This document shows positions 1 to 9,600 of a stretch of 64,000 nt of DNA, piece by piece. The stretch comes from Ostreococcus mediterraneus (taxonomy: Eukaryota; Chlorophyta; Mamiellophyceae; Mamiellales; Bathycoccaceae): positions 62,001 through 126,000 of the forward strand of contig WMKK01000014.1 of assembly GCA_012295225.1 (NCBI GenBank), given 5' to 3'. Position 1 is the stretch's first letter; each line of letters opens with the position of its first letter. Position numbers and translations under genes: made by a program. The notes under the pieces are model-generated. The model was given only the letters and a program-made list of their open reading frames with translations. It was not told where the DNA came from and searched no databases.

Positions 1-737
1 TACAACTGTTCGTTCGGGTTCGCTTGCAAGTGACGGTAGATGGAGATGTAGCGCCAATAGCCAATCTTCTCCGACAAGTACGTGGCGTACAAGATAAACT
101 TGGGTTGGAAGAACGTGTACTGACGGTTCTTGGTCAAGAAACCAAGGTCAAGCGCCAAGTTGAAATCGCTCATCGCCTTGTTCAAGAAACCCGCATGGCG
201 AGCTTCATCGCGAGACATCAACGTAAAAATTTCCGCCACCGCCGGCGCCGTCTTCTTCATGCGTCGACCGAGCTCCTTGTACAACAAAAACCCACTAAAC
301 TCCGCCGTACACGATCGCTCCAAGAACTCAATAAAAATACGTCGCGGTTCACCCTTAATGTTATCCGCAGCAGCCTTAAACGCGTCGTTACGCACGAAAT
401 GCTTTTGGTTAAAGTCTTCGCGGAACTCATTCAAGATCGCGTTGATCTCCGTCTCATCCAAGTTGGGGTTGATTTCATTACTAAACAACCGCTCCATCTC
501 GTCGAAATCGGTCGTGTAGAAACGCGGCGTGAGCAAGTTCTCGCTCGACGCCTCCTTAATCCCGTCGCGCATCTTCTTAATGCCCGTATCCGCGTCGACG
601 TCCGCCGCGCTCGCGCGCACCGCGCCCTTGGATGCCGCGCGCATCGTCGTCGTCATCTTCGCCTTGTTCGCCACGCGCGCGGCGCGCATCGGCGCGCGCA
701 ACGCCGTCGCGGGCGTGGACATCGTAAAGGACGCCAT
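1..737 (-). CDS. CHL27: Mg-protoporphyrin IX monomethyl ester (oxidative) cyclase, plastid, 3' end cut off
   Basis: This is the di-iron subunit of the aerobic cyclase that closes the isocyclic ring in chlorophyll synthesis at plastid membranes. The first 245 codons are present; the C-terminus lies beyond the window start. Residues 1 to about 42 are rich in Ala, Arg, Ser and Thr and form a plausible plastid transit peptide. The family signature follows: [13 protein letters not shown] at 138-150 and [10 protein letters not shown] at 175-184, whose E178 and H181 form one ExxH iron-binding pair, then a conserved [14 protein letters not shown] at 217-230. I chose the ATG at 737; an internal ATG at 656 would remove much of the transit peptide. 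A TCGGACAT element lies 166 nt upstream, matching psaD next door. The identification as AcsF/CHL27/CRD1 is firm. Confidence 0.95.
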   Translation of the reverse strand, partial: MASFTMSTPATALRAPMRAARVANKAKMTTTMRAASKGAVRASAADVDADTGIKKMRDGIKEASSENLLTPRFYTTDFDEMERLFSNEINPNLDETEINAILNEFREDFNQKHFVRNDAFKAAADNIKGEPRRIFIEFLERSCTAEFSGFLLYKELGRRMKKTAPAVAEIFTLMSRDEARHAGFLNKAMSDFNLALDLGFLTKNRQYTFFQPKFILYATYLSEKIGYWRYISIYRHLQANPNEQL

Positions 738-1541
738 CGAAATCTTCCGTGCGTGCGTTCCGTGTGCGTGCTCCGTGTGTCTGGCGCGACGACCGACGTG
801 GAATGACGACGACGCGCGCGCGATTCGTGACGTCGCCCGTGGCGCCCGCGACGTCGCCCCAAAACCATACATCCCGTTCGATAGTAACCGAATACGTGTC
901 GTATGTCCGAGTATGGTTTTTATGTGTGCACGCGCACCTTATCCCCGGGCACACAAAATCTTCCACGAGAAATCTGCCCCGTGAGAGGGTCGAACGACCG
1001 ATGAGGACTCAGAGATCGTGGGTTCGACACATCCACGTCGTCGATCCGATCGCGCGGCGGCGATGCGTGGGCGCGAGACATAGAGGGTTTAGGTGGTCGC
1101 GTACGGCGTGCGCCGACCACGGGGCCGATCCCGCCGTGGCGGTGGCGGGGACGGCGCTGGCGCGCGCGCGGGCGCGGGACCGCCGGGCGCGCGAGGGCGA
1201 GGGCGACGGTCGCGGGCGCGTGCGAACGCGCGGTCGTGCGAAAGCGTGATCGATCGCGTGATCGTGGTTTTGTTTAATACAGTGAGATGTACTGCAAAGC
1301 GACTAGTGTGAGTGTGGGGTGCGAGCGCGCGCGCGTCGTAGCGAAGAAGCGCGGAGCGGCGATAGCCTAGAGCCGTACGCGCCGCCCAATCGTCCTGTTC
1401 GCATCATAGATGCACACACACGTTCACGGTGGTGTTTTTTGTGTTGTGTTTGTTGTGTTTACGCGATACGGATAAATCTCAAGTAAAGGGCGGGCAATCG
1501 TCGCGCTCGCGACGGCGACCCGCGCGCCTCACCGCGCGCGC
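738..1541. other. Intergenic stretch between CHL27 and psaD (about 0.8 kb)
   Basis: This is the longest gene-free stretch of the window. It holds the 5' region of CHL27 (minus strand) and the 3' flank of psaD. No reading frame here resembles a known protein. Visible elements are the TCGGACAT motif at 903-910, a GATAAG (I-box-like) word on the minus strand at 938-943, a telomere-type word AGGGTTTAGG at 1084-1093, and a 7-bp inverted repeat GTGGTCG/CGACCAC at about 1093-1120. The sequence around 985-1045 has tRNA-like words but does not fold as a tRNA. Confidence 0.6.
903..910 (-). promoter_or_regulatory. TCGGACAT element upstream of CHL27
   Basis: Read in the direction of CHL27, the sequence is ACTCGGACATACGAC. 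Its core TCGGACAT ends 166 nt before the ATG. The 11-mer TCGGACATACG recurs upstream of the TTM gene (62619-62626). The psaD copy has the same strand and nearly the same distance (163 nt). A regulatory role is inferred from recurrence only. Confidence 0.45.
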
Positions 1542-2591
1542 CTACGCTTCAAACGTGCCAACCTTACCCTGGAACTTGATGTCGATCGGGTTCGGGTTCT
1601 TGCCAATGGAACGCATGTTTTGGTTGGCACCGACACGACCCTTGTTAACCTTTTCGGGGTAAACACCATCCTTGGGGTGCAAGTACTGCACCTCACCAGA
1701 CGGAAACACGCGGTAAATGCACCCGTCGAGCTTCATCTTTGCGCGAAAGTTATTCAACAACGCGAGGCATTGCTCCTTGCGCGCGAGCTTCAACAAGTTC
1801 GGGCCCTTGCGCATGATGGCAGCACCACCAGTCTACACACATCAATCAAAACAACATATTTTCAACGTTAGTCATCAGTGTCAAAAACGCGCACATCAAA
1901 CACGCGCGCGAGCGCGTCAACCGTCGAGTCGTTCAAAAGCGCGCGTCCCGCCCGCGCGCCCATCTTTCGCGTCTTTTGCGTCTCGCGCTCGCATCGAATA
2001 CCCACCGGCATTTCAAAGATGGCTTCCTTCTTCGCTTCCCACGTGAGCACGTAGAACTCCTCAACCTATAGATCACAAAAACACATCACAACCGTCAGTA
2101 CGAGCGCGCGCTCGGGACAGAGGTCAGAGAGATACTCTCTCCCTGATACGCTCAAATGCGCGGTGTGGATCCGCGGACGATCTCGCCCACGCGACGCGCG
2201 TACGACCGCGATCGCGCGCGTCCGCGACGGAACACTAAAATATCCATCCCTTAAACGCGCATTCGCCGCAATCCCTCGCGCGCGCGCGCGATACACGCGG
2301 CGCGAACGCGCCATGGGACCGTGGACCTAAGGCGCGTATCTCGCGCATTCGATCCGAGATGCGTACCTGCGCCTTGCGCAACAACCCGCCCGTGGACCCA
2401 CCGAAGATCGGGCTCGGGGTGTTGGGGTTTAATTTCGGCGCCGTCCACACCGCGGGCGCGGCGGGCGCGGCGTCTTTCGCGGCGTCGGCGGCGCGAATCA
2501 CGCTGGTGCGCGCGCGAGACGCGCGAGACGCGCGCGGCGTCGCGATCGCCTTGGTCGTGGCGTACGACGCGGAAGCGGACATGGCGAACAT
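1542..2591 (-). CDS. psaD: Photosystem I reaction centre subunit II (PsaD), plastid
   Basis: PsaD is the stromal PSI subunit that docks ferredoxin. The gene has three exons: 2591-2367 (75 codons), 2065-2006 (20 codons) and 1832-1542 (96 codons plus stop), all joined in phase 0, giving 191 residues. Both introns are GT-AG (301 and 173 nt) with ACTGAC and ACTAAC branch-like sites. The N-terminus is an Ala/Ser/Arg-rich transit peptide. The mature part shows [19 protein letters not shown], then [20 protein letters not shown] across the second junction, then [20 protein letters not shown], all hallmarks of PsaD. The splice joins restore the family sequence without gaps. It is divergent from the yqgF-like gene. 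The identification is firm and the exon borders nearly so. Confidence 0.96.
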
Positions 2592-2942
2592 GTTCTACGT
2601 GCGAAAGCGGGTGTGGCGAACGGAGAGCGATACGACGCGTTCGAGCGGTATCGGTCGCGGGTGTGCGGCGCTTTGTGCGGCGTCGTCGGGGCGTCGGGGC
2701 GTCGTCGTCGTCCAGCGCCGTGCGATTGGAGCTGTTGCGTGATACGACTCCGAATGTCCGAATGCATCGGGTGGACTCGTACTCTGATACTGTTTTGCTC
2801 TGTGTGCGATACACGTGGGGTTTGTTTATCGCGATAAAACAATGTGCGTGGGATCGTGATGGTGGGTATGTGGGGTTGTATACGAAGTGCTCGGACACTC
2901 GGCGTTGTAAAAATACAGGCGCGCGCATCCCAGCGTCACATC
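2592..2942. promoter_or_regulatory. Divergent promoter region psaD / yqgF
   Basis: These 351 bp separate the two start codons. They contain two copies of the TCGGACA[TC]TCGG direct repeat: one at 2750-2763 on the minus strand (163 nt before psaD) and one at 2891-2898 and onward on the plus strand (about 50 nt before yqgF). A perfect 14-bp palindrome, TTTATCGCGATAAA, sits at 2825-2838. I see no other gene here. Confidence 0.55.
2750..2763 (-). promoter_or_regulatory. ATTCGG-AC-ATTCGG direct-repeat element upstream of psaD
   Basis: On the psaD strand the sequence is ATTCGGACATTCGG, two exact ATTCGG units separated by AC (period 8). Exactly the same 14 bases lie upstream of plastid rps17 at 60080-60093. 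The core TCGGACAT corresponds to 2754-2761. The function is inferred. Confidence 0.5.
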
Positions 2943-3692
2943 ATGGCGCTCGCGTCGTCGTCGTCGCGCGCGCGCGTCGTCGTCGCCTCGTCCGGGTCCT
3001 CACCCGGGTCACCCGGGACGTCGTCCGGCGCGTCGTCGTGGTGGCGCGATCGCAAGCCGCGTCCAGGCGCGCGACCGTTTGAAAAAGCACCACCGCCGAA
3101 GACCGAGCATCGAGGCGCCGACAAGACAGCGGCGCCGACGTCGCTCGAGGACGAGCTTCGCGGCGCGCGACGGGCGAGAGGCGAGGTCATCGCCCTCGGC
3201 GTCGATTACGGCGCGCGGCGCATCGGCGTGGCGGTGTCGAACGGCGGGGCGGCGCCGAGAGCGTTGGGGGTCATCGCGAACGCCGGGAGCGCGTCGACGA
3301 CGCGCGCGGTGAGCGAAATCTTGCGCCTGGCGCGGCAGGAGTGCGTGGATAGGATTGTTGTGGGTGTGCCGAAACCACCTGGGCGGGCGGCGGCGCGTGG
3401 GGCGCGCGGTGGGCGCGGTGGGCGAGGGGCGGTGCAGATGCACGTGATTTGCGCGCGCTTCGCGGGCGAGGTGGCGGATGCGGCGGCGCGGTCGGATGAT
3501 TTGCGAGATGTCGATGTGTTTACGTGTGATGAGTCTTTGACGAGTAAGGAGGCGATGGATAGATTAGAAGCGACTGGACGGATCGGGGCTGAGGCTGAGG
3601 CGAGGTTGGATTCCGTCGCGGCTGCGGTGATTTTAGAGCGATACTTTGACGGTTCGTACGGGACGCCCAAAAAAGTGGAGCCTTTCAAGTGA
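2943..3692 (+). CDS. YqgF/RuvX-like RNase H-fold nuclease, probably organellar
   Basis: The 249-residue protein resembles bacterial YqgF/RuvX, a family linked to Holliday-junction resolution and to processing of pre-16S rRNA ends. Residues 1 to about 75 are low in acidic residues and rich in Ala, Ser and Arg, as in a plastid or mitochondrial targeting peptide. The domain begins at ALGVDYGARRIGVAVS (84-99) with the first acidic residue D88. It continues through DRIVVGVP (136-143), CDESLTS (195-201) and LDSVAAAVILERYF (222-235), which supply the other carboxylates. The segment between GVP and the next helix is an unusual Gly/Arg/Ala run (147-163) in place of the usual substrate loop. I started at 2943 because longer in-frame extensions run into the promoter. 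Confidence 0.8.
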   Translation: MALASSSSRARVVVASSGSSPGSPGTSSGASSWWRDRKPRPGARPFEKAPPPKTEHRGADKTAAPTSLEDELRGARRARGEVIALGVDYGARRIGVAVSNGGAAPRALGVIANAGSASTTRAVSEILRLARQECVDRIVVGVPKPPGRAAARGARGGRGGRGAVQMHVICARFAGEVADAAARSDDLRDVDVFTCDESLTSKEAMDRLEATGRIGAEAEARLDSVAAAVILERYFDGSYGTPKKVEPFK

Positions 3693-3776
3693 TGATACAA
3701 AGAATTTTAGCGACTACCTAGTGTTGTACTGTACTGATACATTGTATTGTGTGTTTTAGACGTCCTTGTCGTCTTC

Positions 3777-5483
3777 TTACTCGTCGTCGTCGTCTTCATC
3801 GTCGTCTTCATCGTCGTCTTCATAGTCGTTGGCAAAGTCTGCACCGTCGCCTCGGCGCATGACGCGCTGGAGCTCGTCGCGCATCTTTTTCATCTCTACG
3901 GTCTCGTCATCATCATCCGACGCATCTGATTCGATGTTTGCGGCGGCGGCTTCGAGTAAATCGATATCGCGCATCATCTTCTCATCTAACTCGGTCATGA
4001 CGTCGTCGATGCTTCGACGCGCGTAGTCGCTCGGAATGTCAAAGAAACCGCTCGCGATTTTCTCATCGCGCTCCACCGCCGTCAACGCCTTGTAATCCTT
4101 AAACTGCAGCTGCGCGTAAATAGTAAACATCAATGGTACTTGTATCTTGACTGGAAATAACTCGTCGTGGTTGTCGCACCAATATTTCACCGCTCGATTG
4201 ACGTGTTTGGCGCTTTTATTCGCGTGCGACAAGACGTCAAGAATCGAAGACAAGTGACGGACGCTGAGCGGGAAATCTCGCACGAGCCAGCACCGCGCAG
4301 AAACGTTGCGCGTTTTGGGTGGTTTCTTTTGTTTCGTCGTGTCTCGATACGCATTGAGACCAGACGGATCGTCGTCGTCGTTGTCGTCGTCGCCGTGAAA
4401 CGTTCCGCCAACGGGTTTCACGCGAACGATGTTGTCCCGTGCCGCGCTCGCCGACTCAATATACTCCTCAAACGACCCATCGAGTTTATACCCACCACCT
4501 GGCATTAACTTCTCTCTAATCACCTTCGCGCTGGCGTCCCACACTTCAGTTTTCCTACCCTTTACCCACGCGCTGGCGCGGCGAGACATCCAACCGCGCG
4601 CCGGCGCAAACGTAAAGCCTTCCGTCTTGACTTTTCTCTTACCCGCGCCATCCAAGAACATCGCATCTAATTCTAATTCAATCTTTTGCTCCTCCGTGAG
4701 CGACACCGCGGAAGACTCACCAGCATCATCGCCTTTTCCTCCTCCGCCGCCGTCGGCGCACTCGAGCGCGTTGAAGACTTCGCGCTTTACGTGATCGACA
4801 AACCAAATCTTCGCCTCACTCCCGCCACCGCGGTCGATGATCAAGCTAAACTTCCCCCGATGCCATCTCGGCATCAGCGTCTTCGCGCTTCGCTCGGCAT
4901 CAACGCCTCGTAATTCACCATCCACGCGTAACTTTCCTCCAACCGCCGAAATCGCGTACTCGTCCCGAGGTACACACATTTTAATCAATGGCGCCAACGC
5001 GCGCGATCCAAATCGCCACCCACATGCCAATTCAAAATCCGGCATTCGCGATATCGCCTCCATCAGCGCCGGTGCGCTCGCCTCTACCGTCGCTTTGCGT
5101 CGACGTTCGCGTTCGATCCAAATCGCGCGCGCGCACGCTCGCGTCCGCGAATGAATCGCCAACCGCAACGCGCTCCAACCCCTCGCACTCGTCGCGTTCA
5201 CATCCACGCGCGCGTCCGCGCACAGCGTCTTCACCGCACCGATCGCCATGCGCAGCGCGGCGACGTGTAGGGCGGTGTGACCGGCGCCATCGAGGGCGTT
5301 CGCGTCTATGTCAACGACCGATGCGAGCAGCTCTCGAATGCGTTTCGCGTCGTTCACAAACGCCGCGCAATGCAGCGGGAACAGTTCGGCGGGCGACGCG
5401 GCGTCGGCGAACGCGCGTTCGTCGTCCTCGCTCGATTCGGACGCGGCGTCGACGAACGCATCGTCGTCATCGTCGTCATTCAT
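3777..5483 (-). CDS. Ankyrin-repeat protein of the ANKRD13 / GPCR-chaperone type
   Basis: The 568-residue protein has an acidic N-terminus (an Asp run at residues 3-8), two to three ankyrin repeats at about 33-130 (LFPLHCAAF, GHTALHVAA, GWSALRLAIHS), and then the conserved domain seen in ANKRD13 and plant relatives. That domain shows WRFGSRALAPLIKMCVPRDEY and, near the C-terminus, FPVKIQVPLMFTIYAQLQF. The C-terminal tail is almost purely Asp and Glu. Animal members bind ubiquitinated membrane receptors or act as chaperones; the algal role is unknown. Its start codon lies 26 bp from that of the divergent ATP12 gene, and its stop is 84 bp from the convergent yqgF stop. Confidence 0.8.
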   Translation of the reverse strand: MNDDDDDDAFVDAASESSEDDERAFADAASPAELFPLHCAAFVNDAKRIRELLASVVDIDANALDGAGHTALHVAALRMAIGAVKTLCADARVDVNATSARGWSALRLAIHSRTRACARAIWIERERRRKATVEASAPALMEAISRMPDFELACGWRFGSRALAPLIKMCVPRDEYAISAVGGKLRVDGELRGVDAERSAKTLMPRWHRGKFSLIIDRGGGSEAKIWFVDHVKREVFNALECADGGGGGKGDDAGESSAVSLTEEQKIELELDAMFLDGAGKRKVKTEGFTFAPARGWMSRRASAWVKGRKTEVWDASAKVIREKLMPGGGYKLDGSFEEYIESASAARDNIVRVKPVGGTFHGDDDNDDDDPSGLNAYRDTTKQKKPPKTRNVSARCWLVRDFPLSVRHLSSILDVLSHANKSAKHVNRAVKYWCDNHDELFPVKIQVPLMFTIYAQLQFKDYKALTAVERDEKIASGFFDIPSDYARRSIDDVMTELDEKMMRDIDLLEAAAANIESDASDDDDETVEMKKMRDELQRVMRRGDGADFANDYEDDDEDDDEDDDDE

Positions 5484-5509
5484 CGTCGCGCTGTGGCGTC
5501 AGCAAAGAC
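5484..5509. promoter_or_regulatory. 26-bp head-to-head start-codon spacing (ANKRD13-like / ATP12)
   Basis: The two divergent ATGs at 5483 (minus) and 5510 (plus) are separated by only 26 bp. At least one transcript must therefore begin inside the other gene, or both leaders are extremely short. Confidence 0.6.
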
Positions 5510-6544
5510 ATGACATCCATGGTTGCCTCATCGATTCGACGCGCCGCCAGGGCGACGCGCACCGCGCTGGCGCTCGCGCAGTGCGGCGGTGCGTGCGTGC
5601 GATCGTTCGCGCGCGCGGATGGTGGGGAAATCGCGCGTGCGCGCGCACAGAGCGTGCGATTGATGAATCAATCGATGAGGCGCGCATCGACATCGTCGTC
5701 GTCATCGCCGGCGGATGCGGATGAATACTCGCGCTCGCTCGCGGCGCGCGCGGCGTACGCGCGTTCACAGGCGAATACGCGCGGGGAGGCGTCGAGCGAG
5801 CGCGTTGGGGCCACTATGCGCGCGGATGGTACCGCACCAAAGTTTTACGACGTGGTAAACGTCGAACGCTCGAGCGACGGTTGGCACGTCATTCTCGACG
5901 GTCGACGCCTGCGCACGCCGAACCGTGGAACGTATGTATTCGCATCTAAAGCGCTCGCTGTGGCCGTGGGCGATGAGTGGAACGCGCAGGGGGAGTCGAT
6001 TGCGCCGTTTACGATGCCGCTCACGGGGTTGAGCGCCACGGCGCTCGACCACATGCACGACGCCGAAACGAGACATTTACACATTGAAACGCTCATAAAA
6101 CACTTTGCCACGGATGTGGTGCGCGTGAGAAGTCTTGATGAAGCTATCGCGGCGAAGCAGGCGGAGGTTCATGACCCAATCATTAAATGGGCGCGCAAGG
6201 AATTCGGCGCCGTGGACGTCTCCGATTCCATCTTTGGACCGGCGCAAAACGAAAAGACGAGCGACGTCATTCGTAAGCGCTTACACGGCATGTGCCCGTG
6301 GGAGCTCTCGTGTGCATTTGCGTTGTGTGCGTCGACAAAATCTTTGTTGATTGGGTTGATGACGCTTCGTGGTGAGCTCACTGTGGATGAAGCCATCGCG
6401 GCGGCGAGAGTCGAGGAGGAGATGCAAATCGCCGAGTGGGGCTTGGTCGAAGGCGGACACGACTTGGATCAATTGGATATTCGCGTGCGCGTGACGGCAC
6501 CGGTGATGTTGATGAAGTTTAGGGCGATGAAAGATGACGCGTAG
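5510..6544 (+). CDS. ATP12: Mitochondrial F1-ATPase assembly chaperone ATP12
   Basis: The 344-residue protein has an Arg/Ser/Ala-rich N-terminal extension fitting mitochondrial import. From about residue 112 it matches ATP12, the chaperone that holds the F1 alpha subunit before assembly. Visible family blocks are FYDVVNVERSSDGWHVILDG, LRTPNRGTYVFASKALA, EWNAQGESIAPFTMPLTG, TDVVRVR, and near the end EEMQIAEWGLVEGGHDLD. I used the first ATG after the divergent start; a second ATG lies three codons later (5519). It is convergent with the condensin gene, 128 bp apart. Confidence 0.9.
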   Translation: MTSMVASSIRRAARATRTALALAQCGGACVRSFARADGGEIARARAQSVRLMNQSMRRASTSSSSSPADADEYSRSLAARAAYARSQANTRGEASSERVGATMRADGTAPKFYDVVNVERSSDGWHVILDGRRLRTPNRGTYVFASKALAVAVGDEWNAQGESIAPFTMPLTGLSATALDHMHDAETRHLHIETLIKHFATDVVRVRSLDEAIAAKQAEVHDPIIKWARKEFGAVDVSDSIFGPAQNEKTSDVIRKRLHGMCPWELSCAFALCASTKSLLIGLMTLRGELTVDEAIAAARVEEEMQIAEWGLVEGGHDLDQLDIRVRVTAPVMLMKFRAMKDDA

Positions 6545-6672
6545 TGGCGCGGTCTCGCGCGCGCGAGAGAGTAGTATTCGGTTATGTAAGGTATGGTAGT
6601 TTCATTTGGCGTTGTTTTATTTCAATGGTGCGCGAATATTTTATATGGGAATTCTTTCGCCAGTTGTCTTTA

Positions 6673-9600
6673 TTAGTTTGTTTCGCGCAACGCGCCTCGT
6701 CGCGAACGCGTGGATTCACGCGTGGGCGTCACCTTTGGTAAGGGCTTTCTCAAGTCGTCGTCGACGAGCTTCTCGGACGCCTTGGTTTTGCTCGCTCGAG
6801 AACGCGACTCGCGCGTTGGAACCGCCGGGGCGGTTTTCACCTTGGCATCTTTGACTTTGGAGCCCGTGAAAGGGACTTCGTTGCTATTGGCGAGTTCACG
6901 GGCGTGTTCCATGACTGCTTCGCGGACGTCGTCGTTGAGTTGTGTGGACAAGTCGTCGTCATCCATTGGAACATCGAGCGCGGCGTAGGCGGCGGTTTCA
7001 TCCGGTTCGCCTTCCACTGCTGCTGGAGGTTTAGGCGTAGCTACGCAGTGCGATCGCAAACGTTCAGCCGCGCACGCCAAGTCCTTTGCCGCCGCCTTTT
7101 CATTCGTGCGTTCCGCGGCGAGCACGGCGGCATGCCACGCCTTGGTGAGCACGTCGTTCAATTCAACCTTTTCAGCCATGTTGACTTCATCCTTGGCTGA
7201 CTTCACCGGAATGAGCGAGAGCACACGCGCGACGCCGTTAATGTACGCCTTAGCGAGCGTGCCTTGCGCGCCCGTAGGCGTTTGCTTTGTGCTCAAAGCT
7301 AAAGATTCATTCGCCAAGGCGAGCGCTAATTCCGCGCCATTCGTCGTCGCCCCCTCGCCGGCGGTGAGCAATTGCACGAGAAGCGCGGCGACGCGGGATA
7401 AGCCCTTAACTTTCGCTGCAGCTCGTAACGCCGGTAACGCACAATCGGCGAGTAAGCGGCGGCGGTCTTCAGGCGCGCTCGCGAGCGCAGGGAAGAAGAC
7501 GGCGAGGCATTGCGCGAGGCGAGGACGTCTTTGCGCGTCTGCGGCAAAGTAGCTCCCCAATAATCGCGCAACCACCGAGGCGGCAGCTTCGAAAGCACCT
7601 TCGCCACGACGAAGGATGATCTTGCACAATGACTCCGCGGCGACGGTGCCGACGCTTTCTTCGGCTTCGACGGCAGCCGCAGCCTTTGTCGCGTCGACGT
7701 CTTCGACGTTGACATCCTCCAAATCGTACGCATCCGCCTTGAACGCGAACGGCTTACCTTCCTCGTCCAAGCACTTCATGAAAGCCGTTTCGAGGGGTAA
7801 ACTGGCGTTGAAATCGCTTTCACTTACGTCTTCGTCTTCCAAGTTGACTAAGACGCGGTGCTGGTCGAGTGCGGCCAAGCCGTGGAGGAGCGCGGCGTCC
7901 CCGAGCGCTCGTGCCGCCATGCATCGCACGGGCGCCGCGTCCGCGCTCAACGCCGTTCGGAGGATAACGACCGCTTCGGGGTTGATGACACCTTGCGAAG
8001 CGACCAAGAGTCCAAGAACGCGCATGGATTCGCGACGTACCGCTGTGGTGGCGTGCGTCACCGCTGGCTTGATTAAAGAATCCATAACAGCTTCGGCGGC
8101 GATGGATGGCAAGCGCTTTTGTGTTTGCTCGAGAAGAGTACCGGCAATGAATAACGCTTGCGTGAGTGACTCAGCGGTGTTGAGCATCTGCAGAGAATCT
8201 GCGGCATCGAGGATAATGCCAGCAAACTCAGTGGAACCGTTTGCGACGAGGCGAGCGATTTCAATGAGAGCGCGTTCCCACTCACCGTCACCACCGCACG
8301 CGTAGGACGACCCGCGAGCGTCGACAGACGGCGCGACGCGAAGCTGTTCTGCGACCAGGTGCATGGCACCGCGACGAATGGCACCATCGTTCAAATCCAC
8401 GCACTTGAGCAACGGTAACAATTGACGAGCGGCGAACTTCCCCCCAGAGGTTGTGGCGTGCGACTGCACGAGAGCCAACAAATCCATCGCCGTCGGAGGC
8501 AAGGCGCACTCCATGGCTTCAATCATTTCACCAACTTCGGCGGCAGCGATTTCACGCGCTTGACCTACGGACTGCGCAGAGTTTGAGCCCATGGCGTTGG
8601 ACGCGTCGGCCAAATGTTGCATCACCACACGCCAATACAACGCCTCCTCAGCGCTCATCAAGCCATCAGCCTCGGTATCGCGCTTCAAGCCCTTGCGCAC
8701 CATGTCTTCATCCTTACACACCTCCATGGGCTTCACGCGCCCGATGGCGATGAGTTCTCTGAGTGCGAGCTCGGCTTCGTTTTCGTTGAACTCGACGGCG
8801 AGCGCGGTGAGAAATTTAATCACATCCCCTTGGAACGCATCAAGCCAGCGCTTGAGCATTTCTACGCTCGCGCTTCGCACCATGGGCGCGCGATCACTCA
8901 ACCCGCGTCGCAACACCAACGCACGGTGCGCGATGGATACCGATTCCACGGGAACCTTGGACGTGAGCGCCAGAAACGCGATGCGTCTGACATCCTCCGC
9001 GACGTCGCGCGTCCTCTCAACCACGCACGGAATGGTAAAATCAGAAATCGCGAGCGACCCCAAAATCGCCTTACGCACTTCCTTATTCTTTTCACTCCCG
9101 AGTAACTCCACGAACGCTTGCGTGATATCATCCTGCGAGAAATCGTCACTCTCGCCGCCGTCTTGTAAACGACTCAACGCTCTCGCCGCTTGCGCCCGCA
9201 CCGGTGGCATCTTATCCCGAATCCGCTCCAACATCACATCCGTCATGCGCTCATATAATTCATCGCTCACCTCCGCATCGGGACCGAGACCGTTTAACAC
9301 GCCAGCGATGATTTGACACGCGCGGAATCGAATCGCCTTGTCCTTCGCCGTGTGCAAGTTTAACAGAAACCCGAGAAACGCTTCGTTGAATTCATCCGCA
9401 TCCTCCTCCATGCCTTCCTCACGCCACGCGCAAAAGGTGACAATAAATCGTACCACGCGTTCGGTGCATAAGTCTCGCTGCGCGTGCGAACGATGACGAC
9501 GCCACGGGCGCGTGAGCTCTTTTGGTCAGTACACTCAAAGGCTTGATGCTGATGCGCACGTCAACGACTGATTTCCCGGCGTACGCGCGCATCGACCGCG

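Noticed and set aside
914-928. TGGTTTTTATGTGTG upstream of CHL27, nearly repeated at 25842-25857
   Set aside because: Falls in GT-rich low-complexity DNA that recurs in many gaps of the window; no consistent position relative to genes.
985-1045. tRNA-like words (GTCGAAC, CAGAGATCGTGGGTTCGAC) upstream of CHL27
   Set aside because: The T-arm stem does not pair with a 7-nt loop on either strand and no matching acceptor stem was found, also when read as a permuted tRNA gene.
749-1249. 166-codon plus-strand open frame
   Set aside because: Arg/Ala-rich composition typical of chance frames in GC-rich DNA; overlaps the CHL27 promoter and has no recognisable domain.
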